DNA from: an uncultured Alphaproteobacteria bacterium
GTDB taxonomy: Bacteria; Pseudomonadota; Alphaproteobacteria; Rhizobiales; Aestuariivirgaceae
Reading direction: 5' to 3'
DNA: 64,000 nucleotides
NCBI GenBank assembly: GCA_937873445.1
Contig: CALMWF010000008.1
Coordinates: 124,001-188,000, forward strand
Both the position numbers and the translations under genes were made by a program. The stretch's first letter is position 1, and each line of letters opens with the position of its first letter. Below, in pieces: positions 1 to 7,216 of the stretch. The notes under the pieces are model-generated. The model ran no database searches, had not been told where the DNA came from, and worked only from the letters and a program-made list of their open reading frames with translations.

Positions 1-1
1 C

Positions 2-187
2 CGCGCGCTTCTCCAGTGGGGATTTGGCGAAAGCCGCCCGCTCACCTTCACTGGCAGCATTCCTGCCGCCGACTACTACCGCTTCCTCGGCATGATCTCG
101 CGCTATGCCAGTGTGGTTGACGCCTTCCACTTCGGCGAGGCACCGAAACCGCCACCGGCCAGAAAGGCACGCCGCCATGTGTCGTGA
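2..187 (+). CDS. C-terminal fragment of an unidentified protein upstream of nosL
   Basis: An open frame runs in from the left edge for 61 codons and stops at a TGA that overlaps the nosL start by 11 bases. Third positions are GC-rich like the neighbouring genes, so it looks coding. The visible tail has hydrophobic and aromatic residues (ADYYRFLGMISRYASVVDAF) and ends in a Pro/Lys/Arg-rich stretch. I recognise no motif. Its place directly before nosL and a NosY-like permease would suit a nos-cluster ABC ATPase or another copper-assembly protein, but that is a guess from context only. Confidence 0.5.
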   Translation, partial: RALLQWGFGESRPLTFTGSIPAADYYRFLGMISRYASVVDAFHFGEAPKPPPARKARRHVS

Positions 188-656
188 CTGTTCCCGCCGT
201 CAAAGCCTGGTCTTTCTGATCGGTCTGCCGCTGGCCGTGGCAGGCTGCCGCCGCCAGAGCGAGGGACCGGAGGACATTCACTATTCCCGCGAAGTCTGCG
301 CCATGTGCGGCATGGTCATCTCCGACCCGCGCTATGCGGCAGAAATCCGTGGTGGGCCAGACCGGATGCTGGTGAAATTCGATGACATTGGTGACGCCGT
401 GAACTGGCTCGACATGCAGAGCTGGCGGGCTGACCCGGCCGTTGAATTCTGGGTGATGGACAGCGTCAGTGGTGGGGAATGGCTTGACGCCCGCCAGGCC
501 TTCTATATGCCAGGCACGGTAAGCCCCATGGATTATGGTTTTGCCGCCGTGAAAGAAAAGACCGAGAAGACGGTGGATTTTTCCACCATGAGCCAGCAGG
601 CGCTGGCCCGCGGCATGTCTGGCCGCTGCAATCCGGGGGAGACCCCCCAACCGTGA
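177..656 (+). CDS. nosL: NosL-type copper-binding lipoprotein
   Basis: NosL is an outer-membrane-anchored copper chaperone that supplies Cu(I) to nitrous oxide reductase. The 159-residue product starts at the ATG at 177, giving a short charged N-terminus, a hydrophobic stretch and a lipobox ending LAVAGC. The family signatures are present: the CAMCGM copper motif just after the signal and the PMDYGFAAV motif in the C-terminal third. A longer in-frame start at 105 would bury the lipobox, so it is less likely. The stop overlaps the next gene as GTGA, so the two are co-translated. nosZ, nosD and nosR are not in the window, so they either lie to the left or are missing. The family call is firm; a role on N2O reductase depends on the unseen genes. 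Confidence 0.9.
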   Translation: MCRDCSRRQSLVFLIGLPLAVAGCRRQSEGPEDIHYSREVCAMCGMVISDPRYAAEIRGGPDRMLVKFDDIGDAVNWLDMQSWRADPAVEFWVMDSVSGGEWLDARQAFYMPGTVSPMDYGFAAVKEKTEKTVDFSTMSQQALARGMSGRCNPGETPQP

Positions 657-1495
657 GCCTGTCCTTCGTCCGTGGCCTGTGGCTCGCCCTCAGGCTTGAA
701 CTCCAGGAATCCGTCCGCTCGCGCTGGTTCATCCTCTATGCGCTGGTGTTTTTCGGCCTCATGGCCCTGCTGGCGCTCACCGGCATTTCCGAATCGCGCG
801 TGCTGGGCTTCACCGGCCTGTCGCGCCTGCTCGTCACCTACATCCAGATCACCATGGCCGTGCTGCCGCTGTTCATTCTGGTCACCACGGCCCGCTCGCT
901 GGTGGGCGACCGCGAGGCCGGCAATCTTGAATATATGCTGTCCTTCCCGGTAGCGCTGAGCCAGTGGTACTGGGGCAAGTTTCTCGGCCGCCTTCTGCTG
1001 GTGGTGCTGCCGGTGGTGGGTGCCTTGCTGCTGGCCCTTGTCTATGGGGCGCTTCGGGGCCACGGTCTGCCGTGGCAACATGTCAGCCTCTATGCCGGGC
1101 TGATTGCGGCTCTTGCCCTGTGCTTCCTGGGTCTGGCCTTCCTCATCTCCAGCCTGGCGCGCTCCACCGAAGTGGCGCTGGGTGTATCGCTCGCCATCTG
1201 GCTCATTCTGGTGGCGCTGCTCGATCTGTTTCTGCTCTCCATCCTCATTCGCGCCCAGTTTGATCCGGCCTTCATCGTCGGCCTGGCGCTGGCCAATCCG
1301 CTGCAAACCTTCCGCACCGCCGCCATGATCCTGTTTGACCCGCAGCTCATTCTCCTGGGCCCGGCCTCCTATGTCATTCTCGATCATTTCGGAGTAACCG
1401 GCTATGTCGTCTGGGCGCTGGCCTATCCGGCCCTGCTGGGCCTGGCCTTTGCGGCCCTCGGCTTCTGGCGCTTTGCCCGCACCGACCTGGTCTGA
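653..1495 (+). CDS. nosY: NosY-like ABC transporter permease
   Basis: This 280-residue protein is an ABC-2 type permease with about six hydrophobic segments. The segment order (a first helix near residue 25, the conserved GDREAGNLEYMLSFPV stretch near residue 90, and a final helix before FWRFARTDLV) is that of NosY, which works with NosF and periplasmic NosD in maturing the CuZ site of N2O reductase. It starts at GTG in a four-base GTGA overlap with nosL. The order nosL-nosY differs from the common DFYL order. No ATPase partner follows, because the next gene is on the other strand, so its ATPase must be upstream of the window or elsewhere. Other ABC-2 permeases look similar; the NosY call relies partly on the nosL neighbour. 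Confidence 0.78.
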   Translation: MSLSFVRGLWLALRLELQESVRSRWFILYALVFFGLMALLALTGISESRVLGFTGLSRLLVTYIQITMAVLPLFILVTTARSLVGDREAGNLEYMLSFPVALSQWYWGKFLGRLLLVVLPVVGALLLALVYGALRGHGLPWQHVSLYAGLIAALALCFLGLAFLISSLARSTEVALGVSLAIWLILVALLDLFLLSILIRAQFDPAFIVGLALANPLQTFRTAAMILFDPQLILLGPASYVILDHFGVTGYVVWALAYPALLGLAFAALGFWRFARTDLV

Positions 1496-2026
1496 TCAGC
1501 GGCTGCTCAGGTTTTTCAGCCAGGCCAGGGTTTTTTCATCGCTCCACTGCGCCGCCCCCGCAACGGTGGCCACATGTTCGCCCCTGCCATTCAGAATGAG
1601 TGTGGTGGGCAGGCCGGAAAGTCCCGTCACCTCTTTCAGATTTTCGCCATCGCCCACCAGCACCGGCAGATTGCTGATGCCGGTTTCGGCATAGAACTGG
1701 CGCACGCCAATCTTGCCCTTCCAGTCGAAGGCCAATGGCACCACCACAACACCGTCCGTCCTCAGCTGTTTCTGCAGCGCCGCAAGCTCCGGCATTTCCT
1801 TGCGGCAGGGCAGGCACCAGGGCGCCCACAGATTAAGCACCACCACGCGGCCGCGATAGGCCGACAGGCTGACGGACCGGTCCTCGCCATCGCGCATGGC
1901 CAGACCGTCGATGGTGCGGGCCGCAGCCATGACCATCACATCGGCGGCCGGCAGCGAAACAGCATCGGCGCGCACCGCCACCGCCAGCAGAAGTGCCGCC
2001 AGCGCCGAAGCAACCGCCCGCTTCAC
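1496..2026 (-). CDS. TlpA-like periplasmic thiol-disulfide oxidoreductase
   Basis: A 176-residue thioredoxin-fold protein with an N-terminal signal segment and the active site WCLPC (Cys71 and Cys74), followed by the KEMPEL stretch usual in TlpA/ResA proteins and the cis-Pro loop GLPTT. Such proteins keep cysteines reduced in the periplasm, often in copper-site or cytochrome c assembly. I place the start at the GTG at 2026, one base after the stop of the SCO gene; a longer frame upstream reads antisense-like sequence within SCO. Pairing with SCO resembles the TlpA/ScoI copper-centre assembly pair, in which TlpA reduces SCO. The pair is therefore likely to serve a Cu enzyme such as an oxidase or N2O reductase; the client is inferred. 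Confidence 0.85.
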   Translation of the reverse strand: MKRAVASALAALLLAVAVRADAVSLPAADVMVMAAARTIDGLAMRDGEDRSVSLSAYRGRVVVLNLWAPWCLPCRKEMPELAALQKQLRTDGVVVVPLAFDWKGKIGVRQFYAETGISNLPVLVGDGENLKEVTGLSGLPTTLILNGRGEHVATVAGAAQWSDEKTLAWLKNLSSR

Positions 2027-2027
2027 C

Positions 2028-2636
2028 TCAGGGTGCCGGATGAGCCGCCATGACCTTTGCCAGGTCTTCGGCCATCTGTTCGGCCGTTGTGCCGTAGGGG
2101 TAGCGCTTGATGAGCACGCCATCCGGCCCCACCAGTGCGATGGAGGCGGTGTGGTCCACCGTGTAGTGGGTGGGATCATCGGGGTCGGCGGGCTTGATCT
2201 CATATTTGGCATTATAGGCCTTCACCATGGCATCGGTGTAGGCCTTGGGCCCGCGCAGTGCCACAATGCGCTCATCGAACGACTGGACATATTCAGAAAG
2301 GTGCTTGGCCGTATCCCGGTCGGGATCAACGGTGACGAACAGCGGCAGCACCTTCTCGGACTTCTTGTCCTTGTCCAATGCCTTCAGGGCATTGGCCAGC
2401 ACCAGCAGGCTGGTGGGGCAGATGTCGGGGCAGTTGGTATAGCCGAAATAGATCAGCGTATAGCGCCCCTTCAGATTTTCGTCGGTCACCACCTCGCCGT
2501 TCACATCCTGCATCATGAAACGGCGTGACACAGGCGCCTCGCCGGCGTCGGCAGCGGCAGGGGCGGAATCTTCGGCACGCACACCGAGAGGCAGCATGAC
2601 CGAACAGGCAAGGGCGAGGAAATGGCGGCGCAGCAC
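2028..2636 (-). CDS. SCO1/SenC family copper chaperone
   Basis: This 202-residue protein has a signal or membrane anchor at residues 1-20 and the SCO copper site: CPDIC (Cys69, Cys73) and the distal His162 in the YTVDHTAS motif. SCO proteins bind one copper and pass it to the CuA or CuB site of oxidases, or act as a thiol reductase. The start is GTG at 2636, preceded by a good AGGAGTG ribosome site on the minus strand. It is the first gene of a two-gene minus-strand unit with the TlpA-like protein and is divergent from the BASS-family carrier. The nearby NosL gene suggests a copper-handling island. Confidence 0.93.
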   Translation of the reverse strand: MLRRHFLALACSVMLPLGVRAEDSAPAAADAGEAPVSRRFMMQDVNGEVVTDENLKGRYTLIYFGYTNCPDICPTSLLVLANALKALDKDKKSEKVLPLFVTVDPDRDTAKHLSEYVQSFDERIVALRGPKAYTDAMVKAYNAKYEIKPADPDDPTHYTVDHTASIALVGPDGVLIKRYPYGTTAEQMAEDLAKVMAAHPAP

Positions 2637-2753
2637 GGTATCACTCCTGGAAGATTGCTGCCCAGTCTAATCCCAACTGCCGCCGCAGCCTTGACTTTCG
2701 TCAGGGCGGGGGCGCAGTCGCCCGGCTTCTATGCGGGGCTGATTGAGGGGTTC

Positions 2754-3587
2754 ATGCTCGGGTTCGGTCTGGCCTTTTTGATGCTGGTTGTGGGGTTGCG
2801 GCTGGAGGCCGCAAGTCTCGCCTTCACCTTCCGCCACCCGCGAGCCCTTCTGCTGGGCCTTGCTGTTCAGATGCTGGTCCTGCCGCTGCTTGCCCTGCTG
2901 TTGAACCGGATCTTTGCCCTGCCGCCTGAACTGGCCCTTGGCCTTCTGGTCATTGCCGCGGCCCCTGGCGGCATCACATCCAACTATGTGGCGCTGCTGG
3001 CCCGCGCCGACCTGGCCCTTTCCACCGCCATGACCCTCACGACCAGCCTGCTGGCGCCGGTGAGCCTGCCTGTCGTCCTGTCCCTCTCGGGGGCGCTTTC
3101 GGGCGCGGCCGGGTTTGATCTTGCCGGTGCCACGCTACGCCTGGCGCTGGGGGTCACGGCGGTGGCAGCCCTGCCGCTTGCACTGGGCCTGTGGCTTCAG
3201 CGCCGCTTTGCCGCCGGTGTGAGGCGCTGGCAGGCAGGGCTGGAGCGTGCCGCCCGCCTCGTCTTCGCCCTCATTGTGCTGACGACCTTCTGGGCCAACC
3301 GTGCCGTCATGCTTCAGCATTTCGGCAGCCTGGGTGCCGCCGCCCTGGCGCTTAATCTGGGGGCAGTGACAGCCGGCCTGTCGCTGCGTCTGGTCGGCCT
3401 GTCAGCGGGCCAAGCCCTGGCCGCCGCCGTTGAATGCGGCCTGCAGAACGCCGCCATTGCCATCTTCGTGGCGGTCACGGTTCTGGGCCGGACAGAGCTT
3501 GCCGTGCCGGCCCTGATCTATGCTGTCATCATGAATGTCACGGCCCTTGCTCTGGTCGGTCTGGCGCGCCGCAACGTCACCGCGTAA
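2754..3587 (+). CDS. BASS-family (bile acid:sodium symporter-like) membrane carrier
   Basis: A very hydrophobic protein of about 277 residues with eight to ten membrane segments. It shows the family signatures GGITSNYVALLARADLALS (crossover region of the first half) and ECGLQNAAIAIFVAVTV in the second half. BASS carriers move organic anions such as bile acids, pantoate or 2-keto acids with sodium; the substrate here is unknown. The start is uncertain: the frame is open back to 2622, but that would overlap the SCO start and its ribosome site on the other strand, so I chose the ATG at 2754 before the first family helix. It stands alone, divergent from the SCO gene. Confidence 0.75.
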   Translation: MLGFGLAFLMLVVGLRLEAASLAFTFRHPRALLLGLAVQMLVLPLLALLLNRIFALPPELALGLLVIAAAPGGITSNYVALLARADLALSTAMTLTTSLLAPVSLPVVLSLSGALSGAAGFDLAGATLRLALGVTAVAALPLALGLWLQRRFAAGVRRWQAGLERAARLVFALIVLTTFWANRAVMLQHFGSLGAAALALNLGAVTAGLSLRLVGLSAGQALAAAVECGLQNAAIAIFVAVTVLGRTELAVPALIYAVIMNVTALALVGLARRNVTA

Positions 3588-3780
3588 CCATCTTGTTCAA
3601 TTCGAAAATACATCATTATATCAAATTGTTATTGGAAAATTTTGAAACAGGAAAGCGGCCTGCTCCGGCTCGCCTGCGCTGTCCTGACACAGTCCCGGAA
3701 CAGGGCTTTTTCCCTAAACTCCCAACCACTGCGCGGGGCTGAAAACAGCAGGTCGCAGGGCTGTGTTTCCGTTCCCAGCA

Positions 3781-3794
3781 ACCCGCATGCGGGT
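3781..3794 (+). promoter_or_regulatory. Perfect palindrome overlapping the ribosome site of the sensor gene
   Basis: ACCCGCATGCGGGT is a perfect 14-base palindrome ending eight bases before the ATG at 3803. As RNA it can form a five-pair stem with a CATG loop whose right arm runs into the GGTGAG ribosome-binding sequence, so it could limit translation; as DNA it could be an operator. The rest of the 215-base gap (3588-3802) is AT-rich near 3600-3650 and probably holds the promoter, but I see no clear -35/-10 pair. Confidence 0.45.
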
Positions 3795-3802
3795 GAGAAA
3801 CG

Positions 3803-6520
3803 ATGAGTGGCATGGACTATGAGTATGTCAGGGTCGGGATCACTGAAATCGACGCTGATCACGCGCGCCTGATTGCCCATCTCGAGAAACTGGAAACAGC
3901 CCATGCCAGCGGCCATGCGCGCGCCGTCACCAGGCTGCTCCGTTCCTTCCTGACGGCCTTTGACCAGCACTTCGACATGGAATCGCGCATTCTGCGCGAC
4001 CAGGGCTTCCGTGATCTCGATCGCCGCCACTCCGAATTTCTCACCTCGCGTTCGTGGATCATGTCGCATCCGCTTGATGTGCGCGACGCCGAGCAGGTGG
4101 GACGGATCATTGAATTTGTCCGGGCCTGGCTGTTTGATCACATCACCCGCCAGGATGGCGCCATCGCCGAGCAGCAGATGCGCCGCGATCCGCGCCGCCG
4201 CTTCCTGCGCAGCCTGCGCCTCGCCCTCATTCCGCTGCGCTGGCGGCTGGTTCTCATCGGCGCCATTCCGCTGGCCATCATGCTGGCGCTCACCTCCATG
4301 TTCCTGTCGGGCCTGGTGGACAAATGGCGCACCGCCGCCTGGCTGCAGCATGTGGTTCGGGTTGATGAGAGCCTGGGTGATCTTGTTCAGGAACTGCAGG
4401 AGGAGGGCAACAAGGCCATCCTCGTGGTGGGCTCGCCCCATCAGGACCGGAGCTATCTCGATGCCCAGATCGTGCGCACCAACGAGAAAATCAAAGCCTT
4501 CCACGATGCCGCGGCTGCCATGCGCAGCGAGGTTCCGGATCCGGCCGTGGTGGAGGTTCTGGGCAACGCGGAAGACTCGCTGGCGCTCATCGGGCGGTCG
4601 CGCTCGGATGTTCAGACCGGTTCCTATGATGTGTTCAGCACCATTGAATATTACGAAACCATTGTTTCCGATCTGATGGCCGTTGTGCCGGCGGTGAACC
4701 GCACGCTCGATGGCTCGGTTGTCACCCGGTCAGTGAATTCCTACGGCTTTCTGCTCAAGGCGGCCGAACGCGCCGGCGCCGAACGCCTGCTCGGCACATC
4801 GCTGCTTGCCGGTGTGAAGGTCAACGTCACCACCCATGACCCCCGCTTCATCACCCAGTTTGCTACCGAGCAGGAAACCCTGGGCCGAACCTTCATGTCG
4901 CTGGCCGACAACCGCTCCGCCACGCTGTTTGAGGAAGCCATGGCCACCTCGCCCATGCTGGACAGCATGCGTGACGCCATTGTCCGCTCGGCCGATCTGC
5001 CCAGCCCGGAAAGCTGGTCCAGAACCACTGCCCTCAGGCTGGAGCGCATGCGCGCGGTTGAGCGCAATGTGGCTGCCGATATCATTGCCCAGGCCGCCGC
5101 CCTGCAACTTCAGGCCAATCAGCATGTAACCGTGGTGGGCGGCAGCGTGCTTCTGGCCCTGTTCCTGTCGCTCGCCTTCCTGTCGCTGCTGGGGCTCAGC
5201 GTGGTGCCGCCCCTGAAACGTCTCGGGCTGGCCTTGCGTCGGCTGGCCAACGGCGAAAGACTGGTTGCACTGCCTGACATTCGTGACCGTGATGACATCG
5301 GCGGGCTGGCACGTGACATTGCAGCACTCCGCGAGCGGCTCATTCAGGGCGACCTTCTGGAAGCGCGCCGCGGCACCGAAACGGCCGATCGCCTGCGCAC
5401 CACGCTCGACAGCCTGCCCGGCATTGTCTTCCGCGTGGCCCAGATGGAGGGAGCGCCCGTGCGGGTGGTCGGTGTCAGCCGCAAATTCTATCAGTTGCTC
5501 GGCCTGCGTGATCAGGACGTGGTGGACCGCAGCCTGGGCTCGGTGCTGCGCGCCTGTGTCGAGCCCGGTGACCGCCTGTCGCTGATGCACATGCTGCGCC
5601 GCATGGAGGGGGGCTCTCTCGACTTTGAATGCCGCCTGCTGCGCAAACCGGGTCAGCCGACCATCTGGGTGCGCATCCTGGCCACTCCGGTCCACACCAA
5701 CAATGGCCGCCTGTGGGACGGCGTGGCGCTGGATGTGACTGATGCCAAGCACGCCGAGATCGAGCGTCGCCGCCTGCAGGATGAATTTGATCGGCTGCGT
5801 CTGTCGCAAACCACCAAACGCATGGCCGCAGGCATTGGCAATGAACTGGCCCAGTTGTGGGGGCCCTTGCGCGCCAATGCCGAGGAATTCATCCGCTCCC
5901 TGCCGGAGGGATCACCGCTGCATGCCAAGGCGCGCGAAGTTCATGCCATTGCGCTGCGCACCGAACGGCTGGCCGCGCAGCTGGACCGCACCCTCGACCA
6001 GAGCCGTGCGGTTCAACCCATAGCCGTGGTCGATGAGCTGGCGGCGGCCTTCTCCGCCCTGCCGGCCAGCGGGCTTGGCGATGCCAGCCTTGAGTGCAGC
6101 TTCGGCGGACGGAACGCGCGGGTGTCGCATGATCCCGAGGCAATCGGCCACATGATCAGCCATCTGATGAATCACGTTTCAGAAATCGTGCGCGCCGAAG
6201 GCGGCCTGGTGTCGATAACCACCGCTGTTCGTGAATTTCATGCGCGCGAGCATCTGTCCATCACCATCACCGATGAACATGTGGCCGCCCCCGGAACACT
6301 GTCGAAGGTGCTGCAATTGAACACTATGCGCAAGGGTGCAAACCGGGGTGAAGGTTTGTCGCTGGCCATTGTCCGCGTAGTCGTTGATGGCGCGCAGGGC
6401 TTCATGCAGTCCCAGGTAACCCCCACCGGGGGCAATGTCCTCGAAATTCTGCTGCCGGTCATGACCGACCGTCCCAATAATGTCATTCGTCTGGAAAGAT
6501 CAGCCAAATGGCCGAAATGA
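3803..6520 (+). CDS. Hemerythrin-NIT-HAMP-PAS membrane sensor with degenerate histidine kinase core
   Basis: This 905-residue protein has, in order: a bacteriohemerythrin-like domain (1-125); a helix (147-170); a periplasmic domain matching the nitrate/nitrite-sensing NIT fold (about 175-435, with LVQELQEEG near 195 and FLLKAAERAGAERLL at 316-330); a second helix (443-467); HAMP (468-515); PAS (530-645); and a kinase-like region. Di-iron ligands His20, His56, Glu60, His76, His113 and Asp118 are visible, but the first His of the usual HxxxH is Leu72. The kinase core looks dead: the phospho-acceptor His is Asn680 (AAGIGNELAQLW), and the N and G boxes of the ATPase are eroded (ITDEHVAAPG, GEGLSLAIV). 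It overlaps the Crp/Fnr gene by 13 bases. I infer a sensor of O2 or NO plus nitrate/nitrite that signals without its own phosphorylation. Confidence 0.85.
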   Translation: MSGMDYEYVRVGITEIDADHARLIAHLEKLETAHASGHARAVTRLLRSFLTAFDQHFDMESRILRDQGFRDLDRRHSEFLTSRSWIMSHPLDVRDAEQVGRIIEFVRAWLFDHITRQDGAIAEQQMRRDPRRRFLRSLRLALIPLRWRLVLIGAIPLAIMLALTSMFLSGLVDKWRTAAWLQHVVRVDESLGDLVQELQEEGNKAILVVGSPHQDRSYLDAQIVRTNEKIKAFHDAAAAMRSEVPDPAVVEVLGNAEDSLALIGRSRSDVQTGSYDVFSTIEYYETIVSDLMAVVPAVNRTLDGSVVTRSVNSYGFLLKAAERAGAERLLGTSLLAGVKVNVTTHDPRFITQFATEQETLGRTFMSLADNRSATLFEEAMATSPMLDSMRDAIVRSADLPSPESWSRTTALRLERMRAVERNVAADIIAQAAALQLQANQHVTVVGGSVLLALFLSLAFLSLLGLSVVPPLKRLGLALRRLANGERLVALPDIRDRDDIGGLARDIAALRERLIQGDLLEARRGTETADRLRTTLDSLPGIVFRVAQMEGAPVRVVGVSRKFYQLLGLRDQDVVDRSLGSVLRACVEPGDRLSLMHMLRRMEGGSLDFECRLLRKPGQPTIWVRILATPVHTNNGRLWDGVALDVTDAKHAEIERRRLQDEFDRLRLSQTTKRMAAGIGNELAQLWGPLRANAEEFIRSLPEGSPLHAKAREVHAIALRTERLAAQLDRTLDQSRAVQPIAVVDELAAAFSALPASGLGDASLECSFGGRNARVSHDPEAIGHMISHLMNHVSEIVRAEGGLVSITTAVREFHAREHLSITITDEHVAAPGTLSKVLQLNTMRKGANRGEGLSLAIVRVVVDGAQGFMQSQVTPTGGNVLEILLPVMTDRPNNVIRLERSAKWPK

Positions 6521-7182
6521 AATCTGCACCCGCAGCCCCGCCGGCTGCCAAGAACGAACCTCTGGTTCAGGTCATCAGGCGGCTGTTCCCGCAGGAAAGT
6601 GCTGTCATAACGCCGCTTCGCCCGCGCTCCTATGTTTTCCACCAGGGCACGCCGGTCACATCGGTTTATCTCATTCTGCGCGGCATGATGGTGCTGGAGC
6701 GCATTGATGAAGCCGGCCGCATGGCCATGTTCGGCAATCATGGTTCTGGCTCGCTTCTGGCCTGGCAGGATTTGTTGAATGGCGGCAGCCACCGCAGCAG
6801 TTGCGAAGCCATGACCGCGTGCGAGGTGGTGGTCATCGCCGCTGAACGCTTTGAGGCGGTGCTGCGCGAAAGCGAAGCACTTCTGATGGAGCTCATGCAG
6901 CAGGCAGCCATTCAGACCAGCTCCTATGAGGAGCATATCTTCCGTCTTGCCACGCTTGATGTGCCCGACCGTGTTTATCGCACCCTGGTTCACCTGGCCG
7001 GTGACGCCAAGGGCGAGGGGGAAATGGTCGAGGTGGATACGCCGTTCCGCAAGCGTGACATTGCTGCTCTGGCTGGCACAACGCCTGAAACCCTGTCGCG
7101 CGGGCTGCGCCGCCTGTCCAAGCTGCGCATTGCCGAATTCAAGGAAAAGAACCGCTTCCGCGTCGTGCTGCGCAAGGAATGA
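6508..7182 (+). CDS. Crp/Fnr-family transcription regulator
   Basis: This 224-residue protein has a cyclic-nucleotide-type beta-roll (about 30-125), a long dimer helix (125-150) and a winged helix-turn-helix (180-203). The recognition helix TTPETLSRGLRRL has Glu194, Ser197 and Arg198, the E-x-x-S-R pattern by which FNR, Dnr and FixK read TTGA half-sites. It lacks the N-terminal cysteines of FNR, so it binds no 4Fe-4S cluster of that type; the N-terminus is Ala/Pro-rich. The ATG lies inside the end of the sensor gene (13-base overlap), which implies coupled translation and joint function. Ligand unknown; NO-heme (Dnr-like), protein contact with the sensor, or no ligand (FixK-like) are all possible. 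Confidence 0.88.
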   Translation: MAEMKSAPAAPPAAKNEPLVQVIRRLFPQESAVITPLRPRSYVFHQGTPVTSVYLILRGMMVLERIDEAGRMAMFGNHGSGSLLAWQDLLNGGSHRSSCEAMTACEVVVIAAERFEAVLRESEALLMELMQQAAIQTSSYEEHIFRLATLDVPDRVYRTLVHLAGDAKGEGEMVEVDTPFRKRDIAALAGTTPETLSRGLRRLSKLRIAEFKEKNRFRVVLRKE

Positions 7183-7216
7183 CTCTGCCGCGCCTGGGCA
7201 CTGGCGCTCCGTCCTG

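Noticed and set aside
2622-3587. Longer start for the BASS-family carrier at 2622
   Set aside because: It would overlap the SCO start and ribosome site on the other strand and adds a segment without family similarity, so I used 2754 while noting the doubt.
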